A DNA stretch of 64,000 nucleotides, from the NCBI GenBank assembly GCA_029990175.1, contig JARKIP010000005.1:32125501-32189500 (forward strand). The letters run 5' to 3'. Below, piece after piece: positions 20,665-30,787 of the stretch (the first letter of the stretch is position 1; every line of letters begins with the position of its first letter). The translations under genes were made by a program, and so were the position numbers. Origin of the DNA: Petunia secreta. Its lineage: Eukaryota; Streptophyta; Magnoliopsida; Solanales; Solanaceae. The notes beneath the pieces are model-generated. The model saw only the letters and a list, made by a program, of their open reading frames with translations, had not been told where the DNA came from and made no database searches.

Positions 20665-21881
20665 TGTTGCTCCCAACGCACACGCAAGTATACGTGGTCG
20701 ACAAGTAATAAAGTGATAAGATGAGTATCGTTCCCACGAGGACTATGCAGACTGAGTTCTAGTAAACAATTTATATAAACTATTCAGGGATCTTTTCCAA
20801 TAGTGATGAGTTTATTAACTAAAGAACAGTAATTAAATGGTAAAAGTGAATTCAAGCAATGGAGAAGTCCAGGGTCAGAGTTGCAAACAGTCCAGTTGAG
20901 TTTTCCAGTTGATTCTACTTCTTGATTTCCTAGATTGCTAACTAACAGGTTAATTGTACCCGTGAAAACCTTTCGATTCTTCACGGTCTATGCAGGCTAC
21001 TCCAATCCCTATATGTCTATGGGTTGAATCACGTGCACGCATTAACGATCCTGTAATGAGTTAAACTAGGCAAGCAAGTATATGTCTATCCTACCCGCGA
21101 ATTGGTTCCCCGATGCCCGGGTTCACAAACTAGTTCTATTCTTTCTTATTTGCGTTCAGAAATTCCCTCTGTCGAGTTCAATCTAAGAACCGTAGATAGT
21201 GTTCAATTATACGGCCGTTATAATCAAACAATTATGATCAAGAAAGAATAAACAATCCGTAATGGTAAATCAATAGGAAGAAATCAACTTTCAAACATCA
21301 ACCTTCATGTATATACTCTAACCCTAGAACGAACAAACTATAGAATTAAAGAGAAGAATAAGAGAAAGAGAGAAAGAACTTGTGTAGAAGACATCTAGGG
21401 CTCCTCCCCTCTCCTCCAAAACTTGCTCCAAAGTCTGAACTCTCATGAAAAACTAAGTAAAAGAGTATTTATAGAGTTTACAAACACCTAGTAATAAGTT
21501 AGACCCAAGCCTAGACGAAATAGGACATAAAAACGCGCACAAGGGGCGCTATAACGGGCGCCCCGCGCCTCGGAACGCGTGAGGTTGGACAGAAGACGTC
21601 AAAAATTGGCCGCTACAAGCCCGCGCCGCATGGAAAAACGCGCAGGAGGCTGGGCGCGGTGGGCGGCGCGGCGCGCCTCCTGCAGCGCCAGGCTATTTTT
21701 CTGTTTCGTTTCTCCTTTTCTCGTTTCGTGTTGTGCCCTCGTGTGCTCGATCCAATCCTCAATCAAAATCAAATCTTTTCTTGCTCAATCATGCTCCTAA
21801 AAGCTCCGAATACACTGCGTAACAACCTACACACGCACGACATAAAATCAGTGTAAAACCACAGTCACAAGCTATAAAACA
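20665..21881 (-). repeat. 3' LTR of F, lacking its first 65 bp
   Basis: Matches 24608-25824 almost exactly; the one difference noticed is GACCCAAG against GACCGGAG. Sequences diverge after CTATAAAACA. A TATA-type box (minus-strand TATAAATACTC) is near 21462. Confidence 0.88.
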
Positions 21882-23218
21882 CATGTCACACACAATGTAC
21901 CATAGGCTTGCCCGTAGTGTAGGACTCCACTAATGTAAGCTCACTCCAATCGGGATTAACTAGGACTTTAGAAAGGTCGTAATGTAGGCTAAGGGGTTGG
22001 TAGGATACATATGGGTAATAGTGACTACCTCCCTAAGCACTTTAATACATCACAATTAAATTAAGCACAAATCTCATCAAACCACCCAAATCAACAACTT
22101 CTACACATACACCTTCTCAACAAGTAGCATTTTTTTTTAATTTAAGCACACACTAGCAAGGAATGGATATCTTTTCTCTTTTTATTTCTTTTTCCACAAT
22201 TTTTTTTCTTTCTTTCAACTTTGCTATATATTTTTTTTTCTTTTTCAAATTCATCCAACCTTGCCAATGCTTTTCACTACTTCACAATTTTTCACAAGTA
22301 TTCCTCTTCATTAGTTCCACTCAAAAACCTCCCAATATTCAACCACAACTCCAAAATAATATCACAATATCAATTAAAGTGCTTAAGGAGTAAAGGGCCA
22401 AAAGAGACAATTTAGAACAAATGGGTAGGCTCGGGGTGTGGGTGCCAACAAAAAGGGTCAAAGAAATCACAACAACAAATTTTCTCCAAGGTATATATGT
22501 AAGGGTAGGCAAGTAAAAGAAGGCCTACTCATTTCCCAACTAGAGCAAACCTAGGATTTCGCTTTGCACACACACGGGGCAAGTTCTAGACATTAACATG
22601 CAACATGGAGTAAACAAGAACATGCCTCACACACACATTGCACACGATACACACAAAAAGGTTCCATCAACCACTCTCAATCAAGCATCTAGAATGCAAC
22701 TTGTGGAAAATTAAGCACTAATGCACAAAGGTTAGCAATCAAGTCAAGCAAGCGGACTCAAGCATCTCAAGGGGGTCGTTCCAATTTTTCTCTAGGCATG
22801 CATCAAAATTAAAACTCAAGGACACCACAAATAGCACATGCAATCAAGTCCAAGTCCACCGGTATCAAACAAATCAAAGGCACCTAGCATTCTACCTATT
22901 TCCTACGTCTAGGGTCATCTACAACTAACTATCCTAATCCTAAAAAATAAAAATACTACCCGGTTCAAAGGCCTCCCCGTGGAAAAGAACCGAGGTCATA
23001 AGAAAAACCACGGGGTGGATGACATGTACCACTAATAAAAACTAAAAGGAAAATCTTTTTGGAATTTTTTCATTGATTTTCTAATTTTTTTTTTCTCATA
23101 TATTAAAGCAAGAAACAAATAAAAATAAAGTCAAGTGACAAAAGAAAAATCCTATGGTACATGCATCCCTAACCTCAAAAATAGATAAAGGGTAGTTTCC
23201 CACCCCACACTTAAACTA

Positions 23219-23236
23219 AGCACTGTCCTCAGTGCT
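23219..23236 (-). other. Conserved hairpin before GTGTGGGG motif in F
   Basis: Minus strand AGCACTGAGGACAGTGCT: a perfect 7-bp stem with an AGGA loop, followed by TAGTTTAAGTGTGGGGTGGG. Similar GAGGACA...AAGTGTGGGG signatures are familiar from Athila-like elements of other plants; their role is not established. Confidence 0.6.
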
Positions 23237-23454
23237 AAAAATAAGAAAGTGCAAGGTAAAGAAAACTTCCCTGAAGATTCTAGTCCTTGGTGCTAGCATC
23301 CTCCAAGCTTCCCCCAGATCATCAACATTAGGCAAGGGTGAGGACACCCCACACTTAGCCTCGACATTACATGAACCTGCAATCCAAAGAATCACCCAAA
23401 GTAATATACAACTATAAAAATAATAGTAAAATAAATAAAAGTAAAGCAAACAAA

Positions 23455-23470
23455 TTGGGTTGCCTCCCAA
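23455..23470 (-). other. TTGGGAGGCAACCCAA hairpin in F
   Basis: Minus-strand 5-bp stem TTGGG/CCCAA with a six-base loop, about 45 bp after the ORF stop and preceded by CGTGCCGCGACG (inside 23480-23500). The motif recurs in many plant gypsy elements in the region after the coding sequence. Confidence 0.55.
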
Positions 23471-23513
23471 GAAGCGCTTGATTTAACGTCGCGGCACGAC
23501 GAGGACAACTTCA

Positions 23514-24485
23514 TCACTTTTTCCTCCACCTTGAACTAATGAATTGAATCCCCAACTTTGCCTCAAGTTTACAACTATGGTATTGGGGTGGTGGCAAAAA
23601 TACATCAGGACCAAGTAAACAATGCCGCATTTTGCACTTCTTAGCCTTTAAATGAGGGATGTCGTTTTGTCTCCTCGGCATCACAAACTCTAAAATATAG
23701 GCACCTTGTTCCTCCTCCCTTGGTTTCTTCATAGGCTCGGGTGGCTCAATTTTCATGTCACCATCCAAACACAATGTTGAAAAATGATTGGAATGAGGCC
23801 CAATGCGCTTCAATTCTAAAGTTGCATTACTTTTGACACCCTCGCTTGCACAAACACTAGAGTCCTCAAATATGATGTTTTCTATTTCTTCACTTGACTC
23901 TAATGTAATTTCCTCAACCTTGGCATCATCAACTGCTATTGGGTCGAATGGTAGGAATTCCACTTTTTGCTCCTCAAATTGGCTTCTAAGCTCTTTTATC
24001 TCAAATCTACTAAGCACGACAACTGATAATTGAGCTTCAGACACCTCAACCATATCACTCAAATTCTCCTCCAAGTCGTGAATAGTCAAGCCAAATTCGT
24101 CGATCTCTTGCCCGAGCACAACCCTTTCTTCCATAAATTGCCTCGTCATATTTGTAAGTTCACTCCTGAAATCCCCATAAGCTTCTAAGAGTTTGGCTTG
24201 CTCCATTAGCCAAGTTTCGCTAACAACCTGCACTTTATCGATCCTGTCAAGCTCACAAACATCATTAGAATCATCACAAAAATTATTGGGGGAAGGAGCA
24301 TGACACTTAGGACAATCATTCCACCGACCACCACACAATTTAAAAAAATTCCAATCAAAGGTGGTAGAAAATTCACATAACCAATCTCGCAGGGTTGAAA
24401 GAGTTTGACAATTTTCCCAAAAGTGATGTCCTCCACAAAGTAGACAAGAATCAACATTCAACCCACTTTCATTAAAAGATGCCAT
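23514..24485 (-). CDS. Short Gag-like ORF of F (323 residues)
   Basis: Starts at 24485 (MASFNESG), about 100 bp after the primer-binding site. A Cys/His motif lies near residue 16 (CLLCGGHHFWENC), resembling the CxxCGGxH zinc finger of Athila-type Gag, but it is N-terminal and one residue shorter than a canonical knuckle. A second Cys-rich patch (CGGRWNDCPKCH) is near 51. The middle (about 80-175) looks coiled-coil-forming and acidic, and the C-terminus is basic. No capsid core is recognised. It is the only ORF of F, and its enzymes must come from elsewhere. Function unknown; nucleic-acid or Gag binding is an inference. Confidence 0.6.
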   Translation of the reverse strand: MASFNESGLNVDSCLLCGGHHFWENCQTLSTLRDWLCEFSTTFDWNFFKLCGGRWNDCPKCHAPSPNNFCDDSNDVCELDRIDKVQVVSETWLMEQAKLLEAYGDFRSELTNMTRQFMEERVVLGQEIDEFGLTIHDLEENLSDMVEVSEAQLSVVVLSRFEIKELRSQFEEQKVEFLPFDPIAVDDAKVEEITLESSEEIENIIFEDSSVCASEGVKSNATLELKRIGPHSNHFSTLCLDGDMKIEPPEPMKKPREEEQGAYILEFVMPRRQNDIPHLKAKKCKMRHCLLGPDVFLPPPQYHSCKLEAKLGIQFISSRWRKK

Positions 24486-24583
24486 GTAAACTAATAATAC
24501 AATAATAAACTAAAAATAAAAATAAAAAAATTAAACCTGAATAGAAAATAATAAATTGTTCAAAAAGAAATCAGTCAATTTAG

Positions 24584-24601
24584 TCCCCGGCAACGGCGCC
24601 A
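24584..24601 (-). other. Primer-binding site of F (Asp-tRNA type)
   Basis: Minus strand TGGCGCCGTTGCCGGGGA, six bases after the LTR end. This sequence is the typical Athila/Tat-group primer site, unlike the Met-tRNA site of all neighbouring elements. Confidence 0.8.
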
Positions 24602-24607
24602 AAAACT

Positions 24608-25889
24608 TGTTGCTCCCAACGCACACGCAAGTATACGTGGTCGACAAGTAATAAAGTGATAAGATGAGTATCGTTCCCACGAGGACTATGCAGACTGAGT
24701 TCTAGTAAACAATTTATATAAACTATTCAGGGATCTTTTCCAATAGTGATGAGTTTATTAACTAAAGAACAGTAATTAAATGGTAAAAGTGAATTCAAGC
24801 AATGGAGAAGTCCAGGGTCAGAGTTGCAAACAGTCCAGTTGAGTTTTCCAGTTGATTCTACTTCTTGATTTCCTAGATTGCTAACTAACAGGTTAATTGT
24901 ACCCGTGAAAACCTTTCGATTCTTCACGGTCTATGCAGGCTACTCCAATCCCTATATGTCTATGGGTTGAATCACGTGCACGCATTAACGATCCTGTAAT
25001 GAGTTAAACTAGGCAAGCAAGTATATGTCTATCCTACCCGCGAATTGGTTCCCCGATGCCCGGGTTCACAAACTAGTTCTATTCTTTCTTATTTGCGTTC
25101 AGAAATTCCCTCTGTCGAGTTCAATCTAAGAACCGTAGATAGTGTTCAATTATACGGCCGTTATAATCAAACAATTATGATCAAGAAAGAATAAACAATC
25201 CGTAATGGTAAATCAATAGGAAGAAATCAACTTTCAAACATCAACCTTCATGTATATACTCTAACCCTAGAACGAACAAACTATAGAATTAAAGAGAAGA
25301 ATAAGAGAAAGAGAGAAAGAACTTGTGTAGAAGACATCTAGGGCTCCTCCCCTCTCCTCCAAAACTTGCTCCAAAGTCTGAACTCTCATGAAAAACTAAG
25401 TAAAAGAGTATTTATAGAGTTTACAAACACCTAGTAATAAGTTAGACCGGAGCCTAGACGAAATAGGACATAAAAACGCGCACAAGGGGCGCTATAACGG
25501 GCGCCCCGCGCCTCGGAACGCGTGAGGTTGGACAGAAGACGTCAAAAATTGGCCGCTACAAGCCCGCGCCGCATGGAAAAACGCGCAGGAGGCTGGGCGC
25601 GGTGGGCGGCGCGGCGCGCCTCCTGCAGCGCCAGGCTATTTTTCTGTTTCGTTTCTCCTTTTCTCGTTTCGTGTTGTGCCCTCGTGTGCTCGATCCAATC
25701 CTCAATCAAAATCAAATCTTTTCTTGCTCAATCATGCTCCTAAAAGCTCCGAATACACTGCGTAACAACCTACACACGCACGACATAAAATCAGTGTAAA
25801 ACCACAGTCACAAGCTATAAAACAAGCGAATAAGGTACTAAAACGTGAGGAAATATTAAGGAAATATAGGCATAAAACGTCAAACATCA
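24608..25889 (-). repeat. 5' LTR of F (1282 bp)
   Basis: Plus-strand edges TGTTGCTCCC and CAAACATCA; flanked by GCGGT at 25890-25894. The segment 25825-25889 has no partner in the other LTR. Confidence 0.85.
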
Positions 25890-26407
25890 GCGGTGATCCA
25901 CCATGGATTCAACGTAAGAGATACATGAAGTCAACGCTTCAACAAGAATGGCCAAGCCTATTCTATCTTCTCAATTCTATCTTCCAAAACTAGCTAAGGA
26001 ATGAAATAAGCTATCTAGCTATTTATAGATGTTTTTAGGCACTAAGTAAAATGTCTAAATAGCCCACACACTAGGCTTTAGGATAAAAGGCCACATAGGG
26101 TCAAAATAGACATAACACCATCAAAAATCCCGTGCTTCAGCTTTTGGGGCGGAGCGCCTCTCCTTGGGCGGAGCGCCCGTGAACTTGGCCAGTGGAGGGG
26201 GCTGGGCGGAGCGCCCCCTGGGTGGGCGGAGCGCCTGGCCCCTTTGCTTCCTGGGCGGGGCGCCTGGATGGCCTGGGCGGGGCACCTCAGCCTGGTCCTT
26301 CCGGAACGGCTTCAATTCATCTCCGATGCTCTTGGCCTCTCGTCCCTTGCATCCTCCAATCCCGGCTCTTGATGGTAAGTAGTCTAAGCTCGATTTGAGG
26401 CTTATCA

Positions 26408-26420
26408 TCCTCCCCTTCTT
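26408..26420 (-). other. Polypurine tract of D
   Basis: Minus strand AAGAAGGGGAGGA, directly before the LTR start TGATAAGCC. Confidence 0.88.
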
Positions 26421-26442
26421 GAAAGGATTTCGTCCTCGAAAT

Positions 26443-29400
26443 CTAACCATCAAGACCTACAATCAAAGACAAGAACAAGCCAAATATCCTACTACAAGAG
26501 TAGGTTAGTGCAAGTAATGTGGAATACACACTCTTATGGTATAACCACGTATCAATGACAATAATAAAGCGCATGTTTCCAAAGAAAACAACAAGTACTT
26601 GGCTTCCCCAATGGGTGCACTCAATGCATGATTCTTCAAAGAGATCAATAGGGTAGAGAATATGCAAGATCAAGCCATCAAAATTCCTATGATCCCTAAG
26701 TCCAATAATAACAAACCAAAACTTCCCACTACAAGAGTAGGCAAGTCCAACAAGAGTGAGTACAAGTGCTATGGAAAGCACACTTTTGTGATAGAACCAA
26801 GTATCAATACCAATAAAAAAGAAGAGGTCTCCAAAGGAAACAACAAGTTCTTGGCTCAACAATGAAAAGCACGCACTCCTATAACAAGCAAAGAGATCAT
26901 TAAGATATGGAACATGCAAGATTAAGCAACTAAGTTCCTTATGACCTCTAAGCTTATGGTCAACACACCAAGCTTTGGCATGCTCAACACCCAAGGTGTG
27001 ACCAACATGTGGGGTGGAGTAAACAAAGTAGTTCAATTGGCAACTAACATCAAATACTCCACTCCCCTTCTTGGAAGCACTCTTACACACACCAAGAGTG
27101 GCTTCCTCACCTCCAATTCCACCTCTAGGACAATCTTCCTCACTAGGAGCTCCAAACAATGGATTGTCTATAGAGCTCAACTTTCCAAACCATGGAGGTT
27201 TAAATCCAAACTCTTCTCTAGTTTGATATTCACCATCACCTTTTTTAGAATCCTCTTCAAACAAAGGGTTTGTGAAAACAAGTCCACTACCCATCAAAGG
27301 TGAGGCATCAAAACTAGAGTCCTCATCCACACTTGAGGAGTCATCGAATACAATTCGGTCCATCTCATCCACTAGGGACTCCTCAAGGTCGCTACCAACC
27401 TCACTACAACACATAGGTCCACAATTACCAAGCAATTCATCAAGAGAAAAGATAGGGTATTCATTTAACTCATCTTCCCCTTTATCAAATATAGGTGGAG
27501 TGTCATAACAAGGATCACAAATAGGGTCAACTACACATTCTTCACTAATGAGAGGTTCAATGAAAACCGAGCTCACATCATGATGTGGCTTATCATCCCT
27601 CTCAACTAGTGGTTCACAATCACTCACAAGTTGACCAACCGACTCTACACTAGTTGCAAACACATTGTAATCAAACAAATCATCAACTAGTGTTGAGTTA
27701 TCACAAACACTACCATGAGACAAGGAAGTAACATGTTCAAGGGAAGATCCATCACTTACCTTTGAGTGGCCATCTTGCTCACTCAATGCATTTGAAGTGT
27801 CATGAACTGTCTCTTCACCTTGAAGCTCACATTGAAGAGTTTCTTCACCTTGTCTATCCTTCTTGGGACATGATTGAGGCTCCATTGGTTTGCCTCCAAG
27901 AGTACCTACACAAGCATTCACAAAAGAAGAAGAAAAAGATAAAGGGTTAAGGTTAGAATAAGGGGTGTCCTCACTCTTTTTTCCCTCTTTCTTTTCTCTC
28001 ATTTTCTTTTCAAGGTTAGGTGAAGATTCGGGTGGTGACATCCCACTCACATCACTCAACACTTCCTCTCCTTTTTCCACTCGAGAAATGTCACCGGTCA
28101 CTCCCTTACTCCTCTCGATCTTTTGTCTCTCAAATTCGGGTGAGTTGGGACGAGGCCCAAGAATACCCATAGCCGGAGTAGGTGGACTTTTTACATCAAC
28201 CCGGAATCTAGGACTAAGAGACTCATCACTTGAGATCTCTTTCTTCTTTGTTGGTGAACCACTTGGCTTTGGAGCTTGTGGCTTCGGGTTCACCTTGTTG
28301 ACATTCGTCAACCCTTTTCTTGCACTAGTCCCACCATTGCTTGTGATTGTACGACTTCTTGATTGCTCAATTTCAATCATGGCTTGAAGTTCTCGCTCCC
28401 TCTTCCTTTGCACGACCCAAGCATGTAACCGAGGGGACATCTTGCCCCTCTTGCCGTAAGGTGCAAACTCATAAATCCCTTGACCCGTGGCCACTAGATA
28501 CATATCCCGTTTAGCATCATAGTGAACCTCCTTGTTGTGCAACCATGGGTCACCTAGCCAAACTCCCACATTCGGTACGGGATACACATCACACCAAACA
28601 TACTCATTGTAACCCTTATGAGATATGAGTACCCGTGCCTCCTTGAGAACCCGAACTCCTTTGTACTCATAGGGGTACTTTAGATCATGGCATGGTATGT
28701 TTAACATTTGAACTACTCTTGGGTTAATGCAATTGGCATCGGTTCCACCAATTTGGAGCAAGTGTCCATCAACCCTATTTACCCCAATAACAAACCTACT
28801 TTCACCCAAGTCTCGTATAGGCACATCCAAAGAAGAGCTTGAATGTCCAAGACTTGCATCACCATCAACTCGGGTTTTCCTTATCCCTCCACTAGTGGCA
28901 ACACCACTAGAACAACCTCCACTTCCCGTCACTCTTCCAACATTAGAAGTGTTGTTGAAAGTCGGGGAATAAATACCACTATGGAACCCATAATTGCCTC
29001 TCGCCTTGGTTCCATAGCCCTTAGCACCACTCCTACCACCACTACTAGAGCAATGCACCCCCGTAACGGTAAGAGCAATACCATTTCTCCTTCCACCATT
29101 CACATGGGAACTAGAAGATGCAAACCTCCCATTTCCCATGGAACAACCACCACCACCTCCCATACTAATGGAAGGTCCTCTACTACTCTCTTGCTCACCA
29201 CAAGCAACATCAAGAGAAGATGCATATGCACAATCCGTATAAGCAACCTCATCATCAATTCTCTCTACGTCACTATCATCATGCTCAAATTCATCACAAG
29301 AAGAGTAAGTAGGATCATCATACCTTGAAGCGTCACTATCTTCATATTCTTGACATGGAGCATAAGATTCTTCACACTCATCTTCGCAAGCCCCATAGTC

Positions 29401-29559
29401 TTCTTCATCTTCATAATCGACATAGTGACCCGCTTCATCATCATAGGAGCCTTGGTTCCCCGAATCGTCATAGCAATACCCATCATCACCATCATAGGAA
29501 CCATAGTCTCCATCATCTCCGCATGAGTCATATCCTCCACAATCGTCATCCGATGCCAT
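26443..29559 (-). CDS. Acidic N-terminus / protease-like / extension protein of D (1038 residues, intact)
   Basis: A single open frame. Residues 1-125 are extremely rich in Asp, Glu, Tyr, Gly and Cys; 125-235 are Gly/Ser-rich (SMGGGGGCSMGNG). About 255-375 is a retropepsin-like domain: LLQIGGTDANCINP at the active-site position, VWCDVYPVP, VWLGDPWLHNK. The catalytic Asp is replaced by Gly (IGGT), so it is probably not a working protease. From about 440 comes the extension shared with K, H, G and P (RFRVDVKSPPTPAMGILG, PHHDVSS, YDTPPIFD, ASKKGSGVFD), ending in two hydrophobic modules with IDTWFYHKS and IDTWLYHKS. There is no Gag core, zinc knuckle, RT or integrase. The stop lies just before the TTTCGAGGACGAAATC that precedes the polypurine tract. 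That more than 1000 codons remain open suggests selection until recently. Function unknown. Confidence 0.8.
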   Translation of the reverse strand: MASDDDCGGYDSCGDDGDYGSYDGDDGYCYDDSGNQGSYDDEAGHYVDYEDEEDYGACEDECEESYAPCQEYEDSDASRYDDPTYSSCDEFEHDDSDVERIDDEVAYTDCAYASSLDVACGEQESSRGPSISMGGGGGCSMGNGRFASSSSHVNGGRRNGIALTVTGVHCSSSGGRSGAKGYGTKARGNYGFHSGIYSPTFNNTSNVGRVTGSGGCSSGVATSGGIRKTRVDGDASLGHSSSSLDVPIRDLGESRFVIGVNRVDGHLLQIGGTDANCINPRVVQMLNIPCHDLKYPYEYKGVRVLKEARVLISHKGYNEYVWCDVYPVPNVGVWLGDPWLHNKEVHYDAKRDMYLVATGQGIYEFAPYGKRGKMSPRLHAWVVQRKRERELQAMIEIEQSRSRTITSNGGTSARKGLTNVNKVNPKPQAPKPSGSPTKKKEISSDESLSPRFRVDVKSPPTPAMGILGPRPNSPEFERQKIERSKGVTGDISRVEKGEEVLSDVSGMSPPESSPNLEKKMREKKEGKKSEDTPYSNLNPLSFSSSFVNACVGTLGGKPMEPQSCPKKDRQGEETLQCELQGEETVHDTSNALSEQDGHSKVSDGSSLEHVTSLSHGSVCDNSTLVDDLFDYNVFATSVESVGQLVSDCEPLVERDDKPHHDVSSVFIEPLISEECVVDPICDPCYDTPPIFDKGEDELNEYPIFSLDELLGNCGPMCCSEVGSDLEESLVDEMDRIVFDDSSSVDEDSSFDASPLMGSGLVFTNPLFEEDSKKGDGEYQTREEFGFKPPWFGKLSSIDNPLFGAPSEEDCPRGGIGGEEATLGVCKSASKKGSGVFDVSCQLNYFVYSTPHVGHTLGVEHAKAWCVDHKLRGHKELSCLILHVPYLNDLFACYRSACFSLLSQELVVSFGDLFFFIGIDTWFYHKSVLSIALVLTLVGLAYSCSGKFWFVIIGLRDHRNFDGLILHILYPIDLFEESCIECTHWGSQVLVVFFGNMRFIIVIDTWLYHKSVYSTLLALTYSCSRIFGLFLSLIVGLDG

Positions 29560-30772
29560 AGTTGTAACAAAAGAGTAAAGGACCTCACAAATTCACTCCC
29601 TCACGTGTATCACTCAAAAGATGTCACTCAATTTTCTTTCCACTCGTGTATACACTCAAGGTCGTTGGCTTTTGTGACCACACTCTATTGTTCTCACCAC
29701 TCAAGCCTTTTTCCACTCAAGACCTTCTTGTCTCTTAGTAATCACAATAGCAAGATCAATCAACTAATGCACACAATTAATGGTTCGGAATGGAGTTAAA
29801 GTGACTCGATGTACGGAAGCTAATTTAATGCGCACTTGAAGCAAGCAAGTTCTACGACTTTAAGTAAAGACTCCAAGACACACAACACCCTAAAGGATCA
29901 AAGATTAGTGTCAATAAAGTAGGACTAATACCTTAGAAACACTAACCAAGAGGTTCGGAATCGAAACAAACACAAAAAACGATGAAACGGAGCAAAACCA
30001 AGTGCCCAGCTCACTGGGCGGTCCGCCTGGGGTGGGTGGGCGGTCCACCTGCCTTGGAGGCAGTGAGGGAGGGTAGGCGGGGCGCCTAGGGGTTGGGCGG
30101 TCCGCCTGGGGGTCGAGTTCAGCACTTCCCAAGTCCGTTTTTCTTCAATTTCAAGCCAAAAATTGATCCGATTTCGACGTTTTTTGCACAATTCCAAGGT
30201 ACCCAAAGTTAAATATTGATATAACCTTTAAACCCCAATAGATTTCACACCCAAGCAACCAACAAACAAGGCACAATCATGATTCAAAGTTTCAAGTTGG
30301 GGGTTTTTCAACAAGGGTTTCAAAGGTTCAAGGTGGGTTTCGATTCTTCAAAATTGATGTTACCGAACTCCAAATCACACGATTCTTTTTGCAATTTGTT
30401 CGTTTTGCAATGAAGAACAAACACCGGTAATCAATTCCACAACCCCATAATCAAACAACCCAAGAATCAACCAAATTCATCAAGAACAAAGGGTTTTGGG
30501 TGGGTTTAATAATTTGGGGTTTCAAATTTTCAAATCAATCCAATCCAAATAATTTTGGTACCCAAACGTCGGATTTTCAACAAGGATCAAGAATCTATAA
30601 CACCCATAACATGAATCGATCACACCACAAAGTTACACCAATTTTTGTATTTTTTTCACTTTTCTATTTTTTTGTGTTTTTCTTCTTTCACAAGAACAAT
30701 AACAACAAGAATACTAAAGTAAAGATAAGATGAACAAGGAACGTGGATTCGTAAGGACGAAACCCGAGCCTT
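29560..30772 (-). other. Untranslated leader of D with GC-palindrome cluster
   Basis: No supported ORF. GGCGGTCCGCC, GGCGGTCCACC and GGCGGGGCGCC boxes lie at about 30012-30115. A donor-like ACACGTGAGGGAGTGA occurs near 29605, but the acceptor seen in E, P and G (TGTAGGTAC) is changed to TTACAAC. Confidence 0.5.
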
Positions 30773-30784
30773 GCTCTGATACCA
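30773..30784 (-). other. Primer-binding site of D (initiator Met tRNA)
   Basis: Minus strand TGGTATCAGAGC, three bases from the LTR edge at 30788. Confidence 0.9.
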
Positions 30785-30787
30785 AAC

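Larger units (their letters stand above)
21882..23513 (-). other. Untranslated 3' region of F
   Basis: AT-rich and without a supported ORF. It holds two hairpin motifs (23219-23236 and 23455-23470) and a T-rich stretch around 22130-22250. This is the kind of long noncoding space found after gag-pol in Athila-group elements. Confidence 0.55.
20665..25889 (-). mobile_element. Element F: non-autonomous Athila-like gypsy element
   Basis: Bounded by GCGGT at 20660-20664 and 25890-25894. Read on the minus strand: 5' LTR 25889-24608 (1282 bp), Asp-tRNA-type primer-binding site, one ORF, a long untranslated region with two conserved hairpins, and a 3' LTR 21881-20665 lacking the first 65 bp. No polypurine tract is recognisable at 21882, so a deletion probably removed it. 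There is no pol. The CxxCGGxH zinc motif and the conserved downstream hairpins resemble Athila-group elements. Confidence 0.85.
20651..26407 (-). repeat. D 3' LTR, piece C, containing F
   Basis: Ignoring F (20665-25889 plus duplication), this is LTR positions 164-694 in normal orientation, ending GGCTTATCA at 26407 and followed by D's polypurine tract. It holds the GGCGGAGCGCC cluster (about 26145-26300). Confidence 0.85.

Noticed and set aside
26121..26453. 110-codon ORF containing FRGRNPFKKGRM
   Set aside because: It is the polypurine-tract region of D read in another frame and extended through GC boxes of the LTR.
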